A stretch of DNA of 27,501 bases from Chara braunii (GCA_003427395.1 BFEA01000045.1:3659703-3687203), one strand, 5' to 3'; positions 9,709-19,609 are shown, numbered from the stretch's first letter. Notes: generated from the letters alone by a model not told the origin. Numbers and translations are program-made.

Positions 9709-9911
9709 CCCTCCTTACCATCGGACGTGGGTGCCCGATAGGAATAGGCCGACGACTCTTCTTTCAGGATGATTGAAGCGTTGGTCGGTATCCCGTTATG
9801 GGACCACCGCGCTTAGCGTGGCTGTCTTTTCACGCAATGGCTGGTCCGATGACCGTTGGCGTACTGCCTTTCTAATTTCTTTTTTGTTGTTTGCTCTAAT
9901 TTCCTTCGCTT

Positions 9912-9932
9912 AATAAAGGATTTTTCTTTATT
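9912..9932 (+). terminator. Poly(A) signal AATAAA inside a small stem
   Basis: AATAAAG at 9912-9918 is mirrored by CTTTATT at 9926-9932. An AATAAA here could mark the end of element transcripts (R region of an LTR). The match is short and could be chance. Confidence 0.4.
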
Positions 9933-10155
9933 ATCATTGTTTTTATGCAATTACGGAACCAGAAAAGGGGTGTAACTCTGAGAAGTTTTGTTTGGATCCC
10001 TCGTTTAGAGCACGGGGATCACGGTAAACGAAAATCCTATAAGAAGGAAAGGAGGCGGGCGTCAACAAGCCAGGCCTCAGTAACCCCGCTATGCTGAGTG
10101 CCAACGTGTAGGGGGTGGAAGGCTAGGCGGCTTTAGCGAATGTGTGGGAGATTGC

Positions 10156-10184
10156 CTGTCCGCGCTTTTTTGCGCGCTGGACAG
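10156..10184 (+). repeat. Hairpin with 10-bp stem and T loop
   Basis: ctgtccgcgc (10156-10165) pairs with gcgc plus ggacag (10174-10184) with one bulged T, around a loop of T residues. Its position after the poly(A) signal would suit a structured U5 or leader. Function is not shown. Confidence 0.65.
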
Positions 10185-10251
10185 TGTAGTCCTGACTGTT
10201 CTGGGTCGGAGGACTGGGCTGGCGCAGGGTCTGTCAGGGTGAAGACTAGTT

Positions 10252-10782
10252 ATGGCCCTGCATGGCTATAGGCCGGACCGCTGGTACCTCCAGTCCCGCT
10301 GGAAGCCTATGTCTGGAGAAGGACCCTGGATCACAATGATACTCGACTACGACGGGGGAGATGAGATAAAACTAAAGATCAACGTAGAAGGGGCAAAGGA
10401 GGGAGAAATGAGAACTAATTCTAAGTTGCAGGATGCAATCACGGAGGCAAGGGATTGCGCAGAAAGACACTGCAGGAGGGACGGAGTTACCGCGAGAATG
10501 CGAGTGATAGTGGCGTATCACGAGGTAGAGACTTCCACCGACACGATAGACCGGGAACAGTCACATTTGGACCGGAACTCAGGAGGAGAGAGCGAAATGA
10601 GTGAGGGAGGAGACCGGGAAACCGATCTCGAATCCTGGAGTAGGTCGGACCAGGTCCGGAGGAACCACCCTTTGGCGCGGCCTATGGAAGGCGGACCCGA
10701 GGCCAGCTCGCGACAGTTGAGGCCCAGAGGACGCGAGACAGAGAAAACGGGAGGCAGAGGAAAGGAGTGGGGATATTCGTAG
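10252..10782 (+). CDS. Unrecognised 176-residue ORF
   Basis: The ATG at 10252 opens 176 codons without interruption. Residues 1-75 look folded: aromatic-rich start (GYRPDRWYLQSRWKP), a strand-like ITMILDYDGGDEIKLKINV, a probable helix (KLQDAITEARDCAERHC) and a second strand (RMRVIVAYHEVE). Residues 85-176 are low-complexity, charged and Gly/Ser/Arg/Glu-rich, hence probably disordered. I do not recognise a family. It follows sequence with a poly(A) signal and hairpins that may be the end of an LTR, and it precedes the assembly gap, after which a retroelement leader begins; it may therefore be an element-encoded leader ORF or a gag N-terminus. A chance ORF in GC-rich DNA is possible, although the two-part composition argues against it. 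Confidence 0.4.
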   Translation: MALHGYRPDRWYLQSRWKPMSGEGPWITMILDYDGGDEIKLKINVEGAKEGEMRTNSKLQDAITEARDCAERHCRRDGVTARMRVIVAYHEVETSTDTIDREQSHLDRNSGGESEMSEGGDRETDLESWSRSDQVRRNHPLARPMEGGPEASSRQLRPRGRETEKTGGRGKEWGYS

Positions 10783-10963
10783 TAGCAGGGATGAGGGAAA
10801 AAAGTCCCACACAGGTCAACACATGTCAACGAACAAAGAGACAGCGTGGCTAAGCTGTTACGCGCGAACAGAGATTGGGCTGCAGTAAGAATGAGCGCAC
10901 GTCTTTCCTGCAGTCCTTGGGCAGTCAGCCTCACCACTTGTACGAGTTCCGTGCTGACGAGCG

Positions 10964-11658
10964 NNNNNNNNNNNNNNNNNNNNNNNNNNNNNNNNNNNNN
11001 NNNNNNNNNNNNNNNNNNNNNNNNNNNNNNNNNNNNNNNNNNNNNNNNNNNNNNNNNNNNNNNNNNNNNNNNNNNNNNNNNNNNNNNNNNNNNNNNNNNN
11101 NNNNNNNNNNNNNNNNNNNNNNNNNNNNNNNNNNNNNNNNNNNNNNNNNNNNNNNNNNNNNNNNNNNNNNNNNNNNNNNNNNNNNNNNNNNNNNNNNNNN
11201 NNNNNNNNNNNNNNNNNNNNNNNNNNNNNNNNNNNNNNNNNNNNNNNNNNNNNNNNNNNNNNNNNNNNNNNNNNNNNNNNNNNNNNNNNNNNNNNNNNNN
11301 NNNNNNNNNNNNNNNNNNNNNNNNNNNNNNNNNNNNNNNNNNNNNNNNNNNNNNNNNNNNNNNNNNNNNNNNNNNNNNNNNNNNNNNNNNNNNNNNNNNN
11401 NNNNNNNNNNNNNNNNNNNNNNNNNNNNNNNNNNNNNNNNNNNNNNNNNNNNNNNNNNNNNNNNNNNNNNNNNNNNNNNNNNNNNNNNNNNNNNNNNNNN
11501 NNNNNNNNNNNNNNNNNNNNNNNNNNNNNNNNNNNNNNNNNNNNNNNNNNNNNNNNNNNNNNNNNNNNNNNNNNNNNNNNNNNNNNNNNNNNNNNNNNNN
11601 NNNNNNNNNNNNNNNNNNNNNNNNNNNNNNNNNNNNNNNNNNNNNNNNNNNNNNNNNN
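10964..11658. other. Assembly gap (695 N)
   Basis: All bases are N. Protein frames that cross it have no meaning. Sequence resumes at 11659 with exactly the base string that opens the window at position 1. Confidence 1.
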
Positions 11659-12165
11659 TCGGGTCATGATTGGAGGTGTACATATTCTACATGAAGAAAG
11701 TCGGAGAGTGAAACGAAGAATACGGGACAAGGCCAAGACAATGACATGTTGACAGGTTGAGAAGCAAGGATCAGGGGTTAAGCCGAGAGAGTACGATCAC
11801 TGTCGGGGATGATGATGCAAGAGCGAGCGTGTGAAAACATGCGTGAAGTAACTGAGTGAGAGGGAAGTTAGTGCCCAGAGTCGGCTGACATTAACTCCAG
11901 GCTTTCGCAAGTCCACGGAGGAAGCCAGACTTCCGAGTGGAGTAGCGAGGACGAAGTGGGTAGACGGAGCGTGTGCGAGACACGTCAGGTGGCGAGAGAG
12001 TTACGCACGCGTTTTCTCTGTTGACGTCAGCATTCTCGAGTGGGTCTGCGCGATGATTCGAAGGCAAGGTCTGCGCATAAGGCCGGAGAAAGGATCAAGC
12101 GCTTGACTTCCCGGATGAAACGAATCGTGACCAGACTCCAGTGATGTTCGTTGTTCTCCCGGGTA
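11659..12165 (+). repeat. Retroelement leader repeat, copy 2
   Basis: This is a near-identical second copy of 1-509. Similarity starts at the first base after the gap and stops after gggta at 12165. Downstream the sequence differs completely from the gag-containing copy, so either this is another member of the family with different contents, or copy 1 suffered a deletion from this point to its zinc knuckle. Confidence 0.85.
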
Positions 12166-14373
12166 CCGTCTAGCTACAGTGCAGCGACTGTGAGCGAGTG
12201 ACCAGGGTGTCGATTGTGAGGAGAAGGGGCTTCTTGTAGGTGCGACACCGCTGACTAGTGAGCTTGATAACTGGAGTTGGATAAAGAGATCTAACACATT
12301 ATAGGCCACAGACGTGAGCCTAAATCTTACGTGCCCAGGGCCAGCAGCCATTTTCGATGAGAGTGTCAACGATGAGGCAAGGGGGAACAAGATTGAGTGA
12401 CAGCTAAGTGCTTTGATTACTACAGCTTGAGGGAGCCACTAATTAGCATCGACGGCTAAGTACCTTGTTAGAGCCCTAGTAAACCCTCTATTAACACTCT
12501 CGTGTAATTTTGAGTGGGTTGCCAATGGGGTGAGTGGAACGCTAGGAAGAAAATGACGAGCTATCATTGGTAGGATCAGGAAACATGAAATGACAATGGA
12601 CCGCGCCGTGGAATCAGTTTTCTTCTTGTTGCTTGGCTCTTTCCGATGATGAAATAGAGAGATTGAGAGTTAAATATATATATATCGTCAAATAGAACTG
12701 CCCGGTAAACCGTAGGCAGAGAGGGAGAAGAGGACAACAAACGAGGGGCTGTGACAAACTGTTTCGTCGGAGTTTCACCGACTCATCAGGAGGCTGAACC
12801 CTCAACAGTCTGTATATATATATATAGAGAGAGAGAGAGAGTCCTCAATCCCGCCACTGAGGATATATCACGCAGCAGTGCCAGTAAAAGAAGCCATACT
12901 GAAGACTGTCATCTCGAGTGGGTCCAAAGGTGTTAGAGGGGAATCGGGATATACTGTGAGAAAACAGGGCTATGGGTGAATCGGGTGATCAGTGAGCAGG
13001 ACTCTAACTGATGTCTGAATCAGCCTTGTAAACGCAACCTGTTGCGAGCCAGACTCCACAAAGTATATACATATTTATATGTACACAAGTTTTCGGATTG
13101 CTTACAAACGAGGAAACACTTAATTGCTGAGCTCAGACGTCAAGCCTAGGGGCATGTGATTCGGTGCTCAACGTCGAGAATCCCTTCATTCAGCAGTGAA
13201 TGCTAAAACTCGGAACTTCTGTACTGAACGTGAGACACCCTGATCATGTTCACAAGACCTCACCATTCTGCACGCGAACAGTGGAGTGATCTATTTGTGC
13301 CCTGAATAGCTCGTGCAGAGGGGTTAGCGACTGTGTTGCCCCAAGTCTTACACGGGTTGAAGTAGTGTTCAGAGTGTAGGTGTCAGGGTATATTACAGTA
13401 ATGCTCTTACAAAACTCGGAGTGAAATCATTCCCAATTTACCCCAGCTGGCATGCATGCCGAGCCGGTCATGAATAAGGCCTAGATGGAATACACACGTC
13501 TTACTGAGTAATCATTGCGCCTCATAGCTGAATCTTGGCCTATTTTCTTGATAAAAAAAAAAAACAATTCGTCCTATACCCGAAGCTATTAGATTGATTA
13601 AAAAGCCGAGTACTGTGTCCTGAGTTTCCTTTCCGTCGGGTACAGGTGCAGTTTAGTACGTTGATTCTACAGTACATATAGACTCTGTTCCCTGTACTCA
13701 AAATCATCACGTCAGGCACTAGTGTGTCTCATTCGACGACATATAGCACCGAGAATGGACTGGCTTTGCAGAAAGTGACCTTCCCTTCGCCCTGGGACTC
13801 CACACCCATGAAGTAAGCTATATTCAAGTGATAGTGCCTGGGGAATTTCATACTAAGAAAACGGAAGCAAACTGTTAGTACCGCTTGACTCAAGGGCAAA
13901 TCGCTGGATTGCAGATTCCAGGTCATACTCAGTGCAAAGGTGAGACAAGGACTAAGCAAAACATGGACTCTCTATCTCTAATGGGCGTGTAATCTGCCAA
14001 TATCAGAATAGACCTCGCCCTTTACAGATTGAAAGTGGACGGTCAACATTAACTGAGGTTTAGACTAATAAGTCTATCTGGTTGGGGAAAACCTTTAAAC
14101 CAGGTGTTGAGCATGCAGTGTGAGATTTGAAGCAGACTCTATCACCAAATGTTCAAGGGTCCGGAAAAAGAAAACGTTCAGTGTCACCAAAGGACGAACC
14201 GCAAACGAACAGGCAGCGCGATTTACCTGAATTTGACCAGCCTAGTAACTTGCTACGGGCCTATCAATTGAAACAGTCAGATAAGTGAGAAAGCACCAGA
14301 AGTCAAGGGAGAAATCCGTTATTCGAGTAAGCAGAGCCCGAACTCCTTCAACACTACGGGGTTCTGTAGGGAA
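12166..14373. other. Non-coding stretch after leader copy 2
   Basis: No protein, RNA gene or domain motif is supported in these 2.2 kb. It holds a TA run (12674-12685), a combined TA/GA microsatellite (12812-12841), a near-palindromic tacatatttatatgta segment (about 13067-13084) and a poly(A) run of about 12 at 13552-13564. It may be an unusually long leader for the two ORFs that follow. Confidence 0.5.
12812..12841 (+). repeat. TA/GA microsatellite
   Basis: About seven TA units run directly into about nine GA units. Confidence 0.95.
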
Positions 14374-14625
14374 ATGGGAAGTGAGAATGTGTTGAGTGTG
14401 AATTGCACGCTACACCGGGATAGGGCAGAAGGCTGGGAGGAGAAAGTCATCCAAGATGCCCGCTCTTACCTCAAACATATGATGAAGCTAGCACTAGAAC
14501 TAGCAGGAGATCAGAATATTGAGTATACTTTCTACATTTATGGATCAGATGGAAAACTGCACACCACTCTCTCAGCCGCAAGTTCTATTGAGCATGCAAG
14601 GAGGGTTATTGTTGGTGAACAGTGA
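14374..14625 (+). CDS. Unrecognised 83-residue ORF
   Basis: The ATG at 14374 opens 83 codons, ending TGA at 14623-14625. Composition is that of a small folded protein: a strand (VLSVNCTLHRD), a long helix (WEEKVIQDARSYLKHMMKLALELAG), a strand (IEYTFYIYGSDGKLHTTL) and a final helix (SIEHARRVIVG). No low complexity is seen and I recognise no family. It lies 214 bp upstream of the 218-residue ORF on the same strand, and both lie between leader copy 2 and a poly(A) signal, so they may come from one transcript. The strand-helix-strand order resembles the first half of the ORF at 10252, but I found no residue-level match that I would defend. It could be an element accessory protein or a captured host fragment. 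Confidence 0.5.
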   Translation: MGSENVLSVNCTLHRDRAEGWEEKVIQDARSYLKHMMKLALELAGDQNIEYTFYIYGSDGKLHTTLSAASSIEHARRVIVGEQ

Positions 14626-14838
14626 AAAGGGGGTCTAGTCATTCATTCTAAGAGGAAGCACGCGAAAGAAACAACCAGGCGGACTACACCTTACCATTGA
14701 GAGCTGAGTGAGGAACTGGTCATAATCAGATATACAACACATTAACAGAACACGAACAGCAACCCGGATAGTCACGTCATTAAAACGGACAGGTGAATCA
14801 CCGAAACTATAAGATTACGACAAACTATCGTCATTCTC

Positions 14839-15495
14839 ATGAGTACAGTTCAGTTCTCTCCAGTTGAGGGGGCGGTTCTAACCAATCTCAACCGGATCGC
14901 ACTCAAGGCTGCAATTCAGTACCAGTATGTAAGTGCAGTCTATTTCAGACAAGGATATCTGTCAATCTTCGCTGTCCTCGCCAGTTTTGCGGGAGGTACC
15001 ATTCATGACCTGGGACTTTATGTAAAGAAGGGGAAAGAGACACATGAGCACTTCGATTCGGTCTGGGTCACAGCAACCGGGTACCTGGAAGAGAGAGAGA
15101 GAGAGCTCGACGAGAGCGGTACCAAGCTGATCCGCAGCTTCGGACCAAACCTCTTCTCAGACTATCCTAGGCCTCCAGTACCTTTTACTCTGACTGATGG
15201 TTCTTGCTGGGGCGACTTGATAGACTTGGCAAAGAGGTATATATCGCCAGCGCAGATTGACTATCAGGCTTTGACAGAGCCCTCAGAGTTTGAGCATCTC
15301 AGACGGGGAATCTTCTCCAAACCCTATCTACCTACATTATGGAAAGAGTTTTGCTCCATGATTGACTTTCAGGTCATGTACCTTCGATGGAAATGTTCGG
15401 AGCTTGCAGGCTTCAGGTGGCTCTACATACAGAGGCCACGACCTCAGAGAATACGGAGACATGGCAAAAAGCCCAAACGACAGACATCCAAATGA
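14839..15495 (+). CDS. Unrecognised 218-residue ORF with basic tail
   Basis: The ATG at 14839 opens 218 codons, the longest unbroken non-pol ORF in the window. Residues 1-65 contain alternating helix-like segments and a hydrophobic stretch (YLSIFAVLASFAGG, about 39-52) that is too short and too interrupted to be a clear membrane span. Residues 75-190 are rich in aromatic residues (FGPNLFSDYPRPPVPF, CSMIDFQVMYLRWKC). The last 22 residues are strongly basic (PRPQRIRRHGKKPKRQ), as in nuclear or nucleic-acid-binding tails. No signal peptide and no retroelement catalytic motif is present, and I do not recognise a family. A poly(A) signal follows 279 bp after the stop. The intact frame contrasts with the broken gag and pol nearby, which may point to recent insertion or to selection. 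Confidence 0.55.
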   Translation: MSTVQFSPVEGAVLTNLNRIALKAAIQYQYVSAVYFRQGYLSIFAVLASFAGGTIHDLGLYVKKGKETHEHFDSVWVTATGYLEERERELDESGTKLIRSFGPNLFSDYPRPPVPFTLTDGSCWGDLIDLAKRYISPAQIDYQALTEPSEFEHLRRGIFSKPYLPTLWKEFCSMIDFQVMYLRWKCSELAGFRWLYIQRPRPQRIRRHGKKPKRQTSK

Positions 15496-15666
15496 GAGAC
15501 CGAGTGTGAGATTCAGAGGGATGAGTGAGGACTCTCGATTGGTGTTGGTCATGCTCCTTTCCTTGTGTACTCCCTGAGGCTATTATGAGTTCTCATTCTT
15601 CCCTCATCTTGCTTTTGTCTTGAGTCAGTCAGTCTTGATCTTCTCGTCTGGCATTGCTTGATGATT

Positions 15667-15753
15667 GTTTTTCTTGCTGACTATGTCACAGTTCTCAACT
15701 CCCTAAATTGGCATCTTGTTTTTCTTGCTGACTATGTTTTTCTTGCTGACTAT
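15667..15753 (+). repeat. 18-bp repeat, three copies, two in tandem
   Basis: gtttttcttgctgactat occurs at 15667, 15718 and 15736. The last two are head to tail. They lie in the 3' untranslated stretch of the 218-residue ORF. Confidence 0.95.
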
Positions 15754-15773
15754 TCTTTACTGTTCTTAATCAA

Positions 15774-15779
15774 AATAAA
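15774..15779 (+). terminator. Poly(A) signal AATAAA
   Basis: A canonical hexamer lies 279 bp after the stop of the 218-residue ORF, downstream of a T-rich region. Confidence 0.5.
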
Positions 15780-16282
15780 AGATCCCTAAGACCGGGGACC
15801 GGCGAAGACCGCAATTGAAGGGTCTCGCTCGAAGTCGGACGCACCCAACAGGAAGGGATTTGCATTACTTAATTTAATTGATTTATTGCAATCAACAACA
15901 ACATCCTGCGTGACAGCCTGTTGGCTTTCTGGTCACCCAAAGAGGCCGGACTAGGAAAAGTGCGACAACGGGCAGGCCTAAAACCAAGGCCAAACAGGCC
16001 CTAGGAAGAGGTGTCAACAGTCAACTCGTGGACCCAGGCCCAAATCCAAGAAGTGAAAGTCGACACATAAGAATTCCTGGCCGTCGACCTGGAATGATCT
16101 AACGGTGGTCTGCAGGTGCCGGAAGATTCAGGCCTCAAGAAGTCCATACCGAAACTGGGACAAATTGCATCTGAGTCGTCGACATTTGGACGATCCGGGC
16201 CCTCACACAGACAAAAGTTGACCTTGGTCAACGCGAGTCAACACTATATAGAGTTGACCTCGCCACTGCTTTGATATTCAGT

Positions 16283-16354
16283 GTCGCATACTATAAAGGT
16301 GCAGACCAGAACAAGAACCGACCTCTCGCACATAGGACAAGATAGCGCAACAGA
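16283..16354. repeat. Dispersed 72-bp block, copy 1
   Basis: This block, containing aaaggtgcagaccagaac and gaaccgacctct, recurs at 24339-24410 with a modest number of differences. In the second place it sits some 200 bp from a primer-binding site, so it is probably part of an element leader. Confidence 0.85.
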
Positions 16355-16722
16355 AGGCTAATATACCAATGATCCGACCAATCAATGTCGCAATGCAGAC
16401 CAAACATACATCATCATCATCGCATGGTGTGAAGGGACCTGGAGCTCACACGGGAAGAAGGCGCCAGTCCCACACATACATAGGCGAAGAGGAGGGGGGT
16501 TAGATGAAGAAGAGGGGAAGATGGGAATGTCGTCAACACCAAGTCTTCGTTATAGGTCCCAAATACCTCGTCCAATGTCTCAATCCCAATGTCGAGTCTG
16601 AATCCAGATGTCGTCAAGTCCCAAAGTCACCAGTCTCTCTCTCTCCCTCGTAGTATGCACATACTGAGAAGTCAAGTGACGAGACGGTGAGGGAGAGATG
16701 GTGGACTTAGAAGAGGAAGAAG

Positions 16723-16727
<5 letters not shown>

Positions 16728-16795
<68 letters not shown>
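16728..16795 (+). repeat. CT microsatellite, 34 units
   Basis: An uninterrupted CT run. Open frames across it are artefacts of the repeat. Confidence 0.98.
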
Positions 16796-16797
<2 letters not shown>

Positions 16798-16889
16798 GTC
16801 CGGTACTAACCTGTGAAGGTGGCACCTTGTTGCAGGTACATCGAAGACGAAGCTGGAGCTATGGCGCCACAGGAAAGTCTCCCTGGCCT

Positions 16890-17110
16890 CCGCCAACCAT
16901 CTCTCTCTCTCCAATGCTACTCTAGCTCCTTATAGCTCCCAGCGCTGAAGACTACTCCTAACGCTAGTACTACTACTGCAACGCTCCTCCAGAGTGCTGC
17001 TGCCGAATCCTGAAGACTGCCTCCTGCCTCCTGCACGTGAAGTGCCTGTGAACTGCCTGGGAAGTCCCCGTGAACTACCTGCAGCCTGCAGGGCGGGCCA
17101 GTTCTATATA
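16890..17110. repeat. Diverged repeat related to 27240-27501
   Basis: Shared words in the same order include ccagcgctgaagactac, gcgctt or acgctc near ctcc, gaatcctgaagact, cgtgaagtgc and cctgca-rich ends. The right-hand relative lies inside an LTR-like segment starting at 26992, so this is probably an LTR fragment of the same superfamily. Confidence 0.65.
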
Positions 17111-18320
17111 GTGCTGGTCGTCCGGGAGGCTGCTCTTGCCAATGCCGAAACGTGCCAGACCCTGGCGTTGAAGTTCAAACAAAGGTTATCTTGAAATAGG
17201 CCCAAAAATGCCCTGTGCTAAACCCTAGTGTGGCGCCTGAGTTTCAGGGCAGGTCGACTTTATGAGGGCCTGCAAATGGCCCTCGTTTTCATGCTTTCAG
17301 GCTGAAACGACATAGGGCCTGTAGGGCCCTTATTTCCGTCCAGTCGGGCCCTGCAGGCCCGTGTGGCTGCGCAGTATGCCACATTCAGTCTCGTGAGTTG
17401 CTTTCGGCTTCAATGCTGCACGTGAGACTTGAGAGGAGGACGTTAGCACCAGGCTGTTTCGTGGGCGCCAGCCAATAGTAGGAGAGGAGAGAGAGGGCAG
17501 CCATTGCTGCATCCATAGACGACGGTGAGGTAGTGAGGAGAGAGAGAGAGTGTTGGCGAGGTGTGATGTTGTGTGTGCGAACCTGGTCTCACCTGATGTG
17601 ATGCTGCTGCTGATTCTGCTCTTTGCTGAAGGATCGCTCATCTGCGAGGGGCTGCATTTACAACATCCACCTGTCATACTGTGTACAGATTGCTGACGTG
17701 GCAGGGGTGGGAAGCCTGCAGGAGAAGAGGGACTTGATTGCTACGATTCTTCTCCTTCCATCTCTCTTTCCTTCCCCCTCTTTTTTCTAGTCTGGACACT
17801 CTTGACTTGGAGACTTTACACATGGTAATGAAGGATGATGTACTTCAATGACTTCGAATTGATGGACTAACTGGAATGATTACCTCACGACATTGCACGA
17901 CATTGCTATTTGGCGACATGATTGATTGACATGACTGGGCTAATTACAGTAGCCGCATCCATCATGGGGGGGAGCAGTCACCCTGACGGAGACAGCGGCA
18001 TCGCGTAGGTGCACGCATGCGAGAAGCCTCTCTCGTCCGCAAAAACCCCATGCAGGCTACGCTTCTCATGATTCGTCCTAGCACACGTTCATGTGCAGTG
18101 TGCATAATGTTAACTTACCTTTTAAGCGTTCAGACCATTTCCTACGCGTTCTTATCCGCCATACAGCTCACATGCAGCTACTGACTTTTTCGATTCGCAA
18201 GCGATGCGATTGCTCCTTGTCTACAAGCAATTGACTTTCCTATGCACATACACCTCTTTTGTAGCAGCATGGCATCACTGCCTTATCATTTGCCACGTGG
18301 TGGTCAACGTCAGATTCGCC

Positions 18321-18424
18321 ATTTCATGATTCCCATCAAACTTCTCTAGTGGTGAGGTGGATGATCTCGACTAAAACTCCTCTCGAGGAGAACTGGTGTG
18401 AGCTGCTCCATGGCTTGCAAGTAG
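18321..18424 (+). repeat. Foldback element, left arm
   Basis: This arm is the reverse complement of 24137-24241. Both contain gaggtggatgatctcgact, cctctcgaggaga and gtgtgagctgctccatggct. The arm ends with gtag at 18424, one base before the chromovirus insertion. Before the insertion the two arms were about 150 bp apart. Confidence 0.9.
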
Positions 18425-18425
18425 T

Positions 18426-19350
18426 TGCAATGAACCGAGATCGTGAAGACAGATGGATATCGACCTGCTGATGATTGTCAATAATCATAATCGTGTTCAG
18501 ATAGAATGAGATGGGGAAGCATACACAGACGAAAGAGAGAGGGGAGAATAGACTTAGAGGGGAGAAGTAAACAATGCCCACTCCTGCTTCGGGCTCCCTC
18601 CTCAGTTGCCACCTCAATAATCAGTAGTCCGAACACATATCTGAAGTTATATCTCAATATGCCACATGGCACGTCAACTATCATCATCAGCAAGTCGGAG
18701 CAATGTCGACATCGAAAGACCAGGTATGTATCTACAATCGCCCCACAGTCTTGATCTCCTTCCGTGAATCAGAACAACAATATCAAACACGTAGCCTGCC
18801 ACATCAGCAAGAGTACATGTGGCAGCAGCCACGTCAGCGGTGGCGCGTGGCAGCTGCCACGTCAGCATGCCCAGAAGACAATTGCCAGCCAGCCACCATG
18901 CCGACCCAGCAGCGCGTTGCCGTAGTCGCTCAAGTGCCAGCGTCCCAACTAGTATCGCAGCGTCGTACTAGCGTCGAAGTCAACGCATGAAGTCAACATT
19001 GACGCAAGACAGAATGTTCTCTCAGCCAGGTAGTCAAGGCTTATGTAGCGATGATGCGGGGTCTGGACCCCTGTTGCTGCTTCCCTAGGCCATCGAGATC
19101 TCAAGACAAATGGCGGCCCAGATTTGCGTGAAACCGAACTCCCTGTGGTCTTGATGTTGTTCGAGGACCTGTGCACAACAAGTGAATGTATTCGACCCAG
19201 CGCCTGGGCGTGGTACCTTTGACAATTGACTTAGACTTTTGACTTTCCGAAGCAGTGCGTGGTCACACTGCCCGACTCAGGCCGAGTTTGGCCTGAGTCG
19301 TCTGGGCTCCGTTTCGAGGGCCCAAACTGCTGCAGAACACGGTTACTGCA
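18426..19350 (-). repeat. Chromovirus 3' LTR (left copy)
   Basis: 925 bp with TGCA at both ends. The matching right LTR is 957 bp. The LTR carries GCCACGTCAGC at 18828 and 18856, the variant GCCACATCAGC at 18798, and the palindrome gtggcagctgccac at 18847-18860. Read on the minus strand these are GCTGACGTGGC elements, a form that plant bZIP factors can bind. Confidence 0.93.
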
Positions 19351-19389
19351 TTCTTGCTAACCCATTTTCGAGTTCCATCGCATAAATAA

Positions 19390-19609
19390 TTAAGACTTTA
19401 ACCCACGTTCATATGCAGACACAATATCAGGAGCAGTTTCAAGTAATTCTCGTTTATTGAACCATCTGTCCTCAGATGGTACTTGAGATTTGAAACTTAC
19501 CTTGAACTGCTTCTGGGGTCGTCCACGTCCTCCTGTAGAAAAGTACCCATGGTCTATGATTCTATCTACCTCATATCCGTCGTCCATGTCTGGTGGAATT
19601 ATAGAAGGT
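19390..19609 (-). pseudogene. Chromodomain at the integrase C-terminus
   Basis: The frame from 19587 gives YEVDRIIDHGYFSTGGRGRP, then QKQFKVSFKSQ, SEDRWFNKRELLE and APDIVSAYERG. This fits a chromodomain: an opening Y-E-V-x-x-I strand, a central strand block, an aromatic W, and a C-terminal helix ending in YE. In chromoviruses this domain directs integration to particular chromatin. It is read one base out of phase with the integrase above it: the integrase frame closes at 19599 (TAA) while this phase is already open with PPDMDD just before, so one small indel near 19610 separates them. The final stop is at 19390-19392. Confidence 0.82.

Larger units (their letters stand above)
8612..10251. 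other. Non-coding stretch with simple repeats and hairpins
   Basis: No protein is supported here on either strand; open frames lack recognisable motifs. It contains a poly(T) run (9432-9445), an ATT microsatellite (about 9449-9484), a 32-nt hairpin (9677-9708), a poly(A) signal inside a short stem (9912-9932) and a strong hairpin (10156-10184). The order poly(A) signal, then structured sequence, then an ORF would fit R and U5 of an LTR followed by a leader, but no primer-binding site was found. Confidence 0.5.
15780..18320. other. Non-coding stretch with repeat fragments
   Basis: No gene is supported on either strand. It includes a 72-bp block shared with 24339-24410, a 68-bp CT microsatellite, and about 220 bp related to the right end of the window. 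It also has a G/C-rich part (17220-17360) with several gggcct/aggccc words, like 24950-25110. These point to remnants of LTR elements of the kind seen at 24.6 kb and 27 kb. Confidence 0.5.

Noticed and set aside
10846-11736. Long frames across the N run on both strands
   Set aside because: They exist only because N gives no stops; the real bases at each end are short and unrelated.
16580-16925. Frames with Arg-Glu or Ser-Leu repeats
   Set aside because: They are translations of the CT microsatellite.
18506-18990. Similar ORF pairs in the two LTRs (18506-18990 and 23131-23620)
   Set aside because: They recur because the LTRs are copies. The frames are not kept equal in length, and indels between the LTRs shift them.
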